Assembly: GCA_021843755.1 (NCBI GenBank)
Contig: JAKBWB010000002.1
Span: 34,681 to 98,680, forward strand
Direction of reading: 5' to 3'
Source of the DNA: Pseudomonadota bacterium
GTDB lineage: Bacteria; Pseudomonadota; Gammaproteobacteria; Steroidobacterales; Steroidobacteraceae
Length of the DNA stretch: 64,000 nucleotides
This document shows positions 46,405-54,374 of this stretch, piece by piece. The notes below the pieces were generated by a model. The model saw nothing but the letters and a program-made list of their open reading frames with translations. It did no database searches and had not been told where the DNA came from. The position numbers were made by a program, and so were the translations under genes. The stretch's first letter is position 1. Each line of letters starts with the position of its first letter.

Positions 46405-46474
46405 GACAGACCTCTGTGGAGAGACTCTCCGATGCGAGTGACCAACCGCCCTGCCGTGAGCAGACGCCCGTCAC

Positions 46475-49400
46475 TCATGGGGCGTCCGCCGCGTTCGCGC
46501 GCACCGTGCGCGCTTCTTTGCGCTTCAGGTAGACGTAGTACAGAATGGGAATCACGACGAGTGTCAGCAGCGTCGAGACGAAGATGCCGAACAGGAGCGA
46601 GATCGCCAGTCCGTTGAAGATCGGATCGGATAGGATGAAGAACGCACCCAGCATCGCGGCCACCGCCGTGAGCACGATGGGCTTGGCGCGGATCGCACCG
46701 GCACGCACCACCGCCTCCTCCACCGAGTAGCCGGCCCGCACCGCGCCGTCGATGAAGTCGACCAGCAGAATCGAGTTGCGCACGATGATGCCGGCCAGCG
46801 CAATCATCCCGATCATGGAGGTTGCCGTGAACTGATCGTGAAGCAGCGCGTGCCCGGGCATCACCCCGATGATGGTGAGCGGGATCGGCGCCATGATGAT
46901 GAACGGCACGACGTACGAGCCGAACTGCGCCACGATCAGCAGGTAGATCAGCACCAGCCCCGCAGCATAGGCGATCCCCATGTCACGGAAGGTTTCATAG
47001 GTGACCTGCCACTCCCCGCTCCACTTCACCGCGAAGCGGTTGGGATTGGCCGGTGCGCTGATGAAGCGCTGCTCGACGGTCTGGCCGGCGACCTTCAGAC
47101 CGCGCAGCCTCGCGGCGATATCGAACATGCCATACAAAGGACTGTCGAGCGGACCGGCCATATCCCCCATTACATAGGTCACGGGCAAAAGATCCTTCTG
47201 ATAGATTGCCCCGTCCCAGACGCTCTTGCGGACCCGCACGAGTTCCGAGAGCGGCACGAGCGCCCCATCGGCGGCCCGGACCCGCAGGGCGAGCACCTGG
47301 CCGATCCTTGCCTGGCGCGCCGGAGAGAGTTCGAGCCGGACCGGAATCAAGTGTCGTTCCCGTCCGATGTGTACGTAAGTGACGTCATACCCCGAGAGCG
47401 CCATGGAGAGCGTCCGCGCGATCTGTGCCTGGGACACACCGAGCAGCGCAGCCTTCTGCCGATCGACGGCGACGACCAGGCGTCGGGCTCTCGCATCGAC
47501 GGTGTCGTAGGTATCGACGATGTGAGGCGTGCTGTCGAACACCTTGCGGATCTGCAGTGCGAGCCTGCGCTGCACGGCGTAGCTGGGACCGAAAATCTCC
47601 GCGACGATGGGCGCCTGCACCGGCGGTCCCGGCGGCACCTCCACCACCTGAATATCCGCCCCGAATCGGCGCGCCACCCGGGCCAGCGCCGGGCGCACCG
47701 CAAGCGCGATCTGATGACTCTGGAGACGACGTTCGCTCTTCGGGACCAGCTCCACCGCGATTTCCCCGTAGCGCGGTCCCCGCCGCAGGTAGTATTGGCG
47801 CACCAGGCCATTGAAGTTCACGGGCGCGTGAGTGCCCGCATAGACCTGGTAGTCGCTCACTTGCCTCACCCGCGCGATCACCTGCGCCAGCTCATCGAGC
47901 ACGTGCGCGGTGCTCTCCACGGTGGTGCCGACCGGCATCTCCACCACCACCTCGAACTCCGACATGTTGTCGAAGGGCAGCATCTTGAATACCACCGACT
48001 CGGTGAGCACCAGGCTCAACGCCGCCAGGATCGCCAGGCCGATGGCCGCGTACAGCCAGCGGCGGCGGCGGCGTCCGCGCGAGCCGGCGAGAAAGGGGCC
48101 GACCACGCGCTGGAACAGGGGCAGCAGCGGCAACTGCTGGCGGTGTTCGGTGGCCTCGATATGACGGCCGCCGAGCAGCTTGCGGCACAGCCACGGGGTG
48201 AACATGAGCGCCACGGCGAGCGAGATCAGCATCCCGGAGCTGGCGTTGATCGGGATGGGGCTCATGTAGGGACCCATCATGCCGCCGACGAAGGCCATGG
48301 GCAGCAGCGCCGCAATCACCGTGAGCGTGGCGAGAATGGTCGGACCCCCGACCTCGTCGACCGCCACCGGAATGATGTCGCTCAGCGTGCCGCCGCCGAG
48401 GCGCATGTGCCGGTGGACGTTCTCCACCACCACGATCGCATCGTCGACCAGGATGCCGATCGAGAAAATCAACGCAAACAGCGACACCCGGTTGATGGTG
48501 AATCCCCATGCCCATGAGGCGAACAGTGTCGCCATCAGCGTGACGCCGACCGCCGCCCCGACCACGACCGCCTCGCGCCGGCCCATGGCGAGCATGACGA
48601 GCAACACCACCGAGACGGTGGCCTCGATCAGCTTCTCGATCAGCTTCCTCGCCTTCTCGTCGGCGCCGTGCCCGTAATTGCGGGTCACAGTGACGTGCAC
48701 TCCCGCGGGAATGTACGTACCGCGCAGCTGCTGCAGGCGCCGCAGCACTCCGGCCGCGACGGTGCCGGCGTTCGTCCCGGTCTTCTTGGCAATGGCAATG
48801 GTCACCGCCGGGGCATAACTGACTTGCGGCAGATCGCGCCGGGCGGCGCCCGGACCGGTGCCAAACCACACGTAGGAATGCGGCGCATCGGGCTCGAAGG
48901 CGACGTCGGCAACGTCGGAGAGATACACCGGCCGTCCAGCGTGAATGCCGATCACGAGATTCGCCACCGCGTCGCGGTCGGCCAGGAACTGTCCGGCCTG
49001 GACCGGCACCACCCTGTTGTCGCCGATGAGCGAGCCGGCTTGCAGCGTCAGGTTGGCCGCCTGCAGCGAGTGCATGATCTCGCCCGCGGCGAGCCCGTAG
49101 GCGGCAAGCTTTCCCGGATCGAGCCGTACCCGCATGATGCTGCGCGGCGCCCCGATCGTGTGGACCCTGCGCGTGCCCGGCACTCGCTGCAGCTGAGTCT
49201 CGATGGCGTGCGCCACCTGACCGAGCTGGTAGGAGCCGCGGCTCGGATCATTCGTCCAGAGCGTCAGCGTCATGATGGGCACATCGGCGATGCCCATCGG
49301 CCGCACGAGCGGCCTGAGGATGCCTGAATTGGCGGGCCACAGGTCCCGGTGCGAATAGATCGCATTGTAAAGCCGCACGATGGCGGTGGTGCGCGGCTGG

Positions 49401-49714
49401 CCGACCCGGTATTGCACGGTAACCACCGCGAGCCCCGGCCGCGAGACGGCGTAGATGTGCTTGATGCCCCGGATCGCACCGAGCACCTGCTCCAGGGGCG
49501 TGGTCACCTCGCGCTCGACCTGGGCCGAGGACGCACCCGGAAATGGCACAAACACATTGGCGAAGGTGACATTGATATCAGGATCTTCCTGACGCGGGGT
49601 GACGGCCAGCGCGAACAGCCCCACGACCACGGCCACGATCGCGATCAGCGGCGTGATCTGATGATGCAGGAAGCGCCGGGCGAGCCGCCCGCTGAATCCG
49701 AGCTCCGTGCTCAC
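46475..49714 (-). CDS. RND efflux permease (BigR-linked)
   Basis: 1079 residues, full RND size with 12 membrane helices and two large periplasmic loops. The proton-relay pair is in FSIGILVDDAIVVVENVHRH. QEDPDINVTFANVFVPFPG opens the first loop. It expels substrates from the periplasm or inner membrane using proton flow. The start is GTG 49714, overlapping the adaptor stop as GTGA. Sequence alone does not define the substrate; the BigR-type regulator suggests a sulfur-related or electrophilic compound. Confidence 0.93.
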   Translation of the reverse strand: MSTELGFSGRLARRFLHHQITPLIAIVAVVVGLFALAVTPRQEDPDINVTFANVFVPFPGASSAQVEREVTTPLEQVLGAIRGIKHIYAVSRPGLAVVTVQYRVGQPRTTAIVRLYNAIYSHRDLWPANSGILRPLVRPMGIADVPIMTLTLWTNDPSRGSYQLGQVAHAIETQLQRVPGTRRVHTIGAPRSIMRVRLDPGKLAAYGLAAGEIMHSLQAANLTLQAGSLIGDNRVVPVQAGQFLADRDAVANLVIGIHAGRPVYLSDVADVAFEPDAPHSYVWFGTGPGAARRDLPQVSYAPAVTIAIAKKTGTNAGTVAAGVLRRLQQLRGTYIPAGVHVTVTRNYGHGADEKARKLIEKLIEATVSVVLLVMLAMGRREAVVVGAAVGVTLMATLFASWAWGFTINRVSLFALIFSIGILVDDAIVVVENVHRHMRLGGGTLSDIIPVAVDEVGGPTILATLTVIAALLPMAFVGGMMGPYMSPIPINASSGMLISLAVALMFTPWLCRKLLGGRHIEATEHRQQLPLLPLFQRVVGPFLAGSRGRRRRRWLYAAIGLAILAALSLVLTESVVFKMLPFDNMSEFEVVVEMPVGTTVESTAHVLDELAQVIARVRQVSDYQVYAGTHAPVNFNGLVRQYYLRRGPRYGEIAVELVPKSERRLQSHQIALAVRPALARVARRFGADIQVVEVPPGPPVQAPIVAEIFGPSYAVQRRLALQIRKVFDSTPHIVDTYDTVDARARRLVVAVDRQKAALLGVSQAQIARTLSMALSGYDVTYVHIGRERHLIPVRLELSPARQARIGQVLALRVRAADGALVPLSELVRVRKSVWDGAIYQKDLLPVTYVMGDMAGPLDSPLYGMFDIAARLRGLKVAGQTVEQRFISAPANPNRFAVKWSGEWQVTYETFRDMGIAYAAGLVLIYLLIVAQFGSYVVPFIIMAPIPLTIIGVMPGHALLHDQFTATSMIGMIALAGIIVRNSILLVDFIDGAVRAGYSVEEAVVRAGAIRAKPIVLTAVAAMLGAFFILSDPIFNGLAISLLFGIFVSTLLTLVVIPILYYVYLKRKEARTVRANAADAP

Positions 49715-50796
49715 TGCGCGCTCCCGGTGAGCACCGGGAACGGCTCGAGCCGGCGCATGGCCGCCAGTGGATTGAGCGCGACCCGCTCGCCGGCGGTCAG
49801 CCCCGAGAGCACCGCCACCTGCCCGCCGACCCTGCGGCCGAGCCTGACCTGCTGCAACAGCGTGTCACCGTCCGGTTGCACCAGGTATACGGCGGTCACC
49901 GCACTGCGGCGCACGATCACGCTCACCGGCACCAGCAATTCCGTACGCCGACCCGTCGGGAACCGCACCCGCACCACCATGCCAGGAAACAGCCCGGGCA
50001 CCGGCTGCGGCAACGACACACGCACCGGAAAAACATTGGCGCCGGCGCTGGCCTGAGGATATACCGTGACGTGAGCCGCTTCGATTAAGCGACCGTCAAC
50101 GCTGACCGTGGCCTTGCCCAGCCGCCTGATCGTGCCGGCAAGCGACTGCGGCACGCTCGCCACCACGCGCAGATGCGTCAGCGACGCCACCCGCATCAGC
50201 GGCGTTCCCGGGGCGACGGCCTCGCCCACCTCGACCATGCGCGCGGTCACCACGCCGGCGAAGGGAGCGCGGATCTCGGTGTAATTGACCCCCTCGGCCG
50301 CGGCGGCGAGCGCGGCGCGCGCCGCGTGGAGCGAAGCGACCGCGGTGGCGCGCGCGGCAGTCACCTGATCGAAGTCCGCTTTGGGCACGACCCGCTGCTC
50401 GTACAGGGCACGGATGCGCCGATAACGCTTGTCGGCTTCCGTGGCCCGCGCCCGGGCGGCATTCAGCGCGGCACGCGCCTGACCCAGATCCGCGCGCTGG
50501 ATCGTGGCACGCAGCCGGATCAACAGCGTCCCGGCCGGCACGGACTGATCGACGTCGTGGTAGATCGCCGCGACCCGTCCGCCGGTCTGGGCGCTCAACG
50601 TTGCGCGCTCGACCGCGTGCACGATCCCATCGAAACCGCGTTCCGCAATGGTGGTGCGCGGCTCCACGCGCACCGCGCTCAGCGGCGCGCCGGCGGCGCG
50701 CATCGGCGGGGCGTGCCGCGCGGCACAACCGCTCAGCCCCCCCCCGGTCAGCGCGCACGCGCCAACCACGGTCCAGTATCCGGCTCGGCGCGCCAC
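49711..50796 (-). CDS. RND periplasmic adaptor lipoprotein (BigR-linked)
   Basis: About 361 residues. The signal sequence ends in a lipobox (GGGLSGC). The lipoyl-like halves flank a helical hairpin (LGQARAALNAARARATEADK to ATAVASLHAARAALAAAAEG), then VNYTEIRAPFAGVVTARMV, as in membrane fusion proteins. It bridges pump and outer-membrane channel. GTG 50796 is chosen because GGAG lies six bases upstream and just after the DUF2892 gene stop. Its own stop overlaps the pump start. Confidence 0.9.
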   Translation of the reverse strand: MARRAGYWTVVGACALTGGGLSGCAARHAPPMRAAGAPLSAVRVEPRTTIAERGFDGIVHAVERATLSAQTGGRVAAIYHDVDQSVPAGTLLIRLRATIQRADLGQARAALNAARARATEADKRYRRIRALYEQRVVPKADFDQVTAARATAVASLHAARAALAAAAEGVNYTEIRAPFAGVVTARMVEVGEAVAPGTPLMRVASLTHLRVVASVPQSLAGTIRRLGKATVSVDGRLIEAAHVTVYPQASAGANVFPVRVSLPQPVPGLFPGMVVRVRFPTGRRTELLVPVSVIVRRSAVTAVYLVQPDGDTLLQQVRLGRRVGGQVAVLSGLTAGERVALNPLAAMRRLEPFPVLTGSAQ

Positions 50797-50809
50797 CGCT
50801 CGCTCCGGC

Positions 50810-51010
50810 TCAGAACGCCGCACCCGGCCTGACGCCGAAATGCTTGAGGATGCGCGCGAGCGGACAGAAGCCACTGAAGGCCGCCTGCAGCATGTTCACC
50901 CCGATCAGCCCCGGCAGGAGCAGCCACCATGGACTGAGCAGCCAGGCGAGCAGCGCACCGAGCAGCACGAGGGTGCCGGCGAAGGCAAATACGACCCGAT
51001 CGATTGTCAT
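50810..51010 (-). CDS. DUF2892 (YgaP-like) two-helix membrane protein
   Basis: 66 residues: two hydrophobic helices (VVFAFAGTLVLLGALLAWLL and WWLLLPGLIGVNMLQAAF) ending in FCPLARILKHFGVRPG. The family includes the membrane tail of the sulfurtransferase YgaP and is usually found beside rhodaneses, persulfide dioxygenases and BigR-type regulators. It is the first gene of the efflux operon and starts 60 bases from the palindrome. The conserved FCPL cysteine may matter for sulfur chemistry; this is inference. Confidence 0.85.
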   Translation of the reverse strand: MTIDRVVFAFAGTLVLLGALLAWLLSPWWLLLPGLIGVNMLQAAFSGFCPLARILKHFGVRPGAAF

Positions 51011-51069
51011 GGCGTTCTCCTGTGCGCGGTCCCGGAGCGCATCCGGGCGGGCGCGATGGCGGCCAGTAT

Positions 51070-51092
51070 ATTAGATTTTGCTAATTTAGCAA
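51070..51092. promoter_or_regulatory. Operator for the BigR-type regulator
   Basis: TTGCTAA-T-TTAGCAA (51078-51092) is a perfect 7+1+7 palindrome. Overlapping it, ATTAG-N6-CTAAT (51070-51085) forms a second inverted repeat. The stretch is strikingly AT-rich in a GC-rich genome and lies midway between the divergent DUF2892 and bigR-like starts. BigR/SqrR proteins bind AT-rich palindromes in such positions, so autoregulation and control of the efflux operon are likely. Confidence 0.7.
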
Positions 51093-51131
51093 GTAGCGAT
51101 TTCGGAAGCCGTGCATTACACTCGCTCCATC

Positions 51132-51494
51132 ATGGCAACCGAACAACCCATCGCACCGAGAACCCGCCGGCCATCCGCACGCGCCGGCGCGCTCGCGCGC
51201 GCCGCCCGCGACCTGCAGCCGCACTGCCAGGAAGCGGTCGGTGTCCTGCGGGCACTCGCCAACGAGCAGCGCTTGATGATCCTGTGCCACCTGGTGCCCC
51301 TGCCTCTGTCGGTCGGTCAGCTCAACGAGCGCGTACCGCTCAGCCAGTCCGCGCTCTCCCAGCACCTTGCGGTGTTGCGCAAAGCCGGCATGGTGCGCAC
51401 CGAACGCCAGTCGCAAACGGTCTATTATTCCCTGGCCCCGGGCATCGTCACGCGCCTGCTCGGCATATTGCATGATGAATTTTGCAGCCTCTGA
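51132..51494 (+). CDS. bigR: BigR/SqrR/YgaV-type ArsR-family persulfide sensor
   Basis: 120 residues, ArsR/SmtB winged helix (LSVGQLNERVPLSQSALSQH, LAVLRKAGMVRTERQSQTVY). Cys52 in RLMILCHL and Cys118 in HDEFC fall exactly 66 residues apart, the spacing of the redox dithiol in BigR (Cys42/Cys108) and SqrR. In that subfamily, persulfides convert the pair to a tetrasulfide or disulfide and release the operator. Cys32 is an extra cysteine. Two arms are likely controlled: the divergent DUF2892-RND operon and its own transcript, which continues into the Old Yellow Enzyme gene 50 bases downstream. Confidence 0.88.
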   Translation: MATEQPIAPRTRRPSARAGALARAARDLQPHCQEAVGVLRALANEQRLMILCHLVPLPLSVGQLNERVPLSQSALSQHLAVLRKAGMVRTERQSQTVYYSLAPGIVTRLLGILHDEFCSL

Positions 51495-51544
51495 CCCCCC
51501 CGTGCTCGAATGCGCGGTTACCACCTCGGAGTTTCGCCAATCCC

Positions 51545-52624
51545 ATGCCTTCGCTGTTCGAGCCGCTACAGCTCGGTGAGCTGACTCTCCCCAATCGCAT
51601 CGTCATGGCGCCCCTGACCCGCAGCCGGGCCGGCAGCGAGCGCGTGCCCAATGCGCTGATGCGCGAGTACTACCGGCAACGCGCCTCGGCCGGACTGATC
51701 ATCTCGGAGGCCACCGTGGTGAGTCCGCAAGGTGTCGGGTACGCCGATACCCCCGGCATCTGGTCCGACGAGCAGGCCGAGGGCTGGCGGCACGTAGTCC
51801 GGGCGGTGCACCAGGCGGGCGGACGCATGTTTCTTCAGCTGTGGCACGTCGGTCGGATCTCGCATCCGCTGTTCCTCGACGGGGCGCTGCCGGTCGCCCC
51901 CAGCGCCATTGCTCCGGAGGGCAACGTCAGCCTCGTCACGCCGAAGCAACCTTACGTGGTGCCGCGCGCGCTCGCGCGCGAAGAGATTCCCGAGGTCATT
52001 GCGGCCTTCACCCGCGGCGCCGAGAACGCCCGGCGTGCAGGCTTCGATGGCGTGGAAATACACGGCGCCAACGGCTACCTGCTCGATCAGTTTCTGCAGG
52101 ATAGCGCGAACCGCCGCACTGACGACTACGGTGGCTCAGTGGAGAACCGCGCACGACTGCTGTTGGAAGTAACAGACGCGGCGATCGCCGTCTGGGGACC
52201 CGGACGGGTCGGCGTGCACATCGCACCGCGAGGTGACACGCACTCCATGGGAGATTCGGACCGCGCCGCGACATTCGGCTATGTGGCACGGGAACTCGCA
52301 CGGCGTCGCATCGCATTCCTGTTCGCCCGCGAGCACGTGCAAGGCGAGCGGATCGGCCCGCAGCTGAAGCGCACCTTCAGCGGCGCCTACATCGCCAACG
52401 AAAAACTCGACCGCCGGACCGCCGAGCAACTGCTGCAGCGTGGCGAGGCCGACGCGGTGGCCTTCGGCAAACTGTTCATTGCCAATCCGGATCTGCCCGC
52501 GCGACTGCGCAGCGGCGCACCGCTCAACGAGCCGCGCCCCGAATACTTCTACCGGGGGGGCCCTTCGGGCTACACCGACTACCCGGCGCTCGCGAGCGCG
52601 GCGCACGCGGCCCGCGGTGCGTAG
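51545..52624 (+). CDS. Old Yellow Enzyme family oxidoreductase, NemA-like
   Basis: About 359 residues, FMN-dependent TIM barrel. MPSLFEPLQLGELTLPNRIV, the LQLWHVGRISHP segment, the substrate-binding pair in EIHGANGYLLDQF (His and Asn) and NRRTDDYGGSVENRARL mark classical OYEs such as NemA. It reduces activated double bonds, quinones and nitro compounds with NAD(P)H. The position 50 bases behind the persulfide sensor suggests a shared transcript, placing electrophile reduction and RND export under one thiol-reactive regulator. Confidence 0.92.
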   Translation: MPSLFEPLQLGELTLPNRIVMAPLTRSRAGSERVPNALMREYYRQRASAGLIISEATVVSPQGVGYADTPGIWSDEQAEGWRHVVRAVHQAGGRMFLQLWHVGRISHPLFLDGALPVAPSAIAPEGNVSLVTPKQPYVVPRALAREEIPEVIAAFTRGAENARRAGFDGVEIHGANGYLLDQFLQDSANRRTDDYGGSVENRARLLLEVTDAAIAVWGPGRVGVHIAPRGDTHSMGDSDRAATFGYVARELARRRIAFLFAREHVQGERIGPQLKRTFSGAYIANEKLDRRTAEQLLQRGEADAVAFGKLFIANPDLPARLRSGAPLNEPRPEYFYRGGPSGYTDYPALASAAHAARGA

Positions 52625-52630
52625 CCGCGC

Positions 52631-53446
52631 TCACACACCGAAGCGGAAGCAGGAATAGGCCTTGGCACCGATCGTGCCGCGAAAGTCGGCACGTCCCGGA
52701 TCGTCGCCGGCGGCACCGGCGGCCACCATGAGCGGCATGAGATGCTCGGCGCGCGGATGACAGGCACGCGCGTTCGGAGCCGAGCGCCACTCGATCAGCC
52801 GTGTGCGCCGGACCTCCGGCGCAACACCCGTGGCCGTCTCGTTGAGCCACTCGTCGAATGCGACCGAGCCGCCCTCGCCGGGGGCAAAGATCGCGCGCAG
52901 GTTGTGATAGCTGCTGCCGCTGCCGACGATGAGCACGTTCTCGGCGCGCAGCGGCGCAAGCGCCGCCCCGATGGCCAGATGTCGGGCGGGATCCAGATCA
53001 TTCGCCAGCGAAAGCATCACCACGGGAATTTGTGCCGCCGGATCGATGATCAGCATCGGCACGAACACGCCATGATCGAAGCCCCGCGCCGGGTCGGTGG
53101 CGGCGGGACAGCCGGCGGTGCGCAGCAGCGTCACGACGCGCTCGGCGAGCTCCGCAGAGCCCGGCGCACCGTAGCGCAGCTGATAGGTATGCGGCGGAAA
53201 TCCGTAGTAGTCGAACAGCATCCCAGGGGCGGGCGCGGTGCTGACGGTCGGGACAGCGGCTTCCCAATGCGCCGAGATCATGATGATTGCGCGCGGCGCA
53301 GCCGCCAGGCTGACGATCACGCCGGCGAGATAGGCGCGCAGGCCATCATAGGCATGCGGCCCGAACGGCTCCGGAAACTCCATCCAGAAACAAGGTCCTC
53401 CGCCGTGGGTGAGGTAGATCGCCGGCTGACGCGCGAGGCTCGACAT
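52631..53446 (-). CDS. DODA-type extradiol dioxygenase (YgiD-like)
   Basis: About 271 residues of the LigB superfamily. THGGGPCFW, ISAHWEAAVPTVST, LRYGAPGSAELAERV, FDHGVFVPMLI and GSGSSYHNLR supply the metal-binding His residues of the 4,5-DOPA dioxygenase group. E. coli YgiD opens the ring of DOPA; the natural substrate here is unknown. GGAG six bases upstream supports ATG 53446. It converges with the OYE gene and is divergent from the MBL hydrolase gene. Confidence 0.9.
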   Translation of the reverse strand: MSSLARQPAIYLTHGGGPCFWMEFPEPFGPHAYDGLRAYLAGVIVSLAAAPRAIIMISAHWEAAVPTVSTAPAPGMLFDYYGFPPHTYQLRYGAPGSAELAERVVTLLRTAGCPAATDPARGFDHGVFVPMLIIDPAAQIPVVMLSLANDLDPARHLAIGAALAPLRAENVLIVGSGSSYHNLRAIFAPGEGGSVAFDEWLNETATGVAPEVRRTRLIEWRSAPNARACHPRAEHLMPLMVAAGAAGDDPGRADFRGTIGAKAYSCFRFGV

Positions 53447-53491
53447 GGGCATCTCCGCGTGATCGACCGCCATGCTAGCATTCCCGGCGCG

Positions 53492-54361
53492 ATGAGCCAC
53501 GAGTTCGGCAAGCACATGCCGGCGGCGGATCTGCCGATCCGGCCAGGCGAGCCGGTGCGGCTCTCGGGGCGGCTCTGGCGTCTCACCTGCGGCAATGCCG
53601 GCGTGATGACCGGGCCGGGCACCAACAGCTACCTGATCGATGCGGCCGACGGGTGGACACTGATCGATCCCGGCCCGATGGATGCGGGCCACTTGCAGGG
53701 GCTGCGGGCCCTCGCCGCGGCGCCCATCCGCCGGATCCTGGTCACCCATACCCACCCCGACCACTCGCCGGGGGCCGCCGCGTTGCGGCAGCGAACGGGT
53801 GCCATGCTCCTCGGGCGGCCGGGCGCTCGCGCGCCCGGTCAAGACACCACATTCATTCCAGACCGCGAGCTGGCCGATGGCGAGCGGATCCGGCTCGGCC
53901 CCGACATGACACTGCGCGTCATTCACACCCCGGGCCACGCCTCGAATCATCTGTGTTATTTGCTCGAGCCGCAGCGAGTGCTCTTCACCGGCGATCACAT
54001 CATTCAGGGCTCGACCGTGGTGATCGATCCGCCCGACGGCGACATGGCGCACTACCTCACTTCCCTCGAGCGGCTGTTGGGCGAGAACCTGGACGCGCTG
54101 GCGCCCGGTCACGGCACGCTGATCACGCGCCCCTACGACGCGCTGCGCGCCCTCATTGCTCACCGTTTGCGGCGCGAGGCGCGGGTACTCGCGGCGCTGC
54201 GCGCCGGATTGAGCGCCGACCTGACGGCACTCGTGGCGCAGGTATATGTCGATGTGCCCCCCGCGCTGCACCCCCTCGCGGCACGCTCATTGCTCGCGCA
54301 TCTGCTGAAACTCCAGGCCGAGGGCCGTGCGCACTCGCATCAGGGATACTGGAGCGGCTGA
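53492..54361 (+). CDS. Metallo-beta-lactamase-fold hydrolase, LACTB2-like
   Basis: 289 residues. The metal motif is THTHPDHSPG (HxHxDH), with further ligands in TPGHASNHL and FTGDHI. The layout, TGPGTNSYLI near the start and a C-terminal winged-helix-like region (HPLAARSLLAHLLKLQAEG), matches LACTB2-type proteins, which act as endoribonucleases in animals and are uncharacterised hydrolases in bacteria. Confidence 0.88.
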   Translation: MSHEFGKHMPAADLPIRPGEPVRLSGRLWRLTCGNAGVMTGPGTNSYLIDAADGWTLIDPGPMDAGHLQGLRALAAAPIRRILVTHTHPDHSPGAAALRQRTGAMLLGRPGARAPGQDTTFIPDRELADGERIRLGPDMTLRVIHTPGHASNHLCYLLEPQRVLFTGDHIIQGSTVVIDPPDGDMAHYLTSLERLLGENLDALAPGHGTLITRPYDALRALIAHRLRREARVLAALRAGLSADLTALVAQVYVDVPPALHPLAARSLLAHLLKLQAEGRAHSHQGYWSG

Positions 54362-54374
54362 GCCGCGGCGCCCC

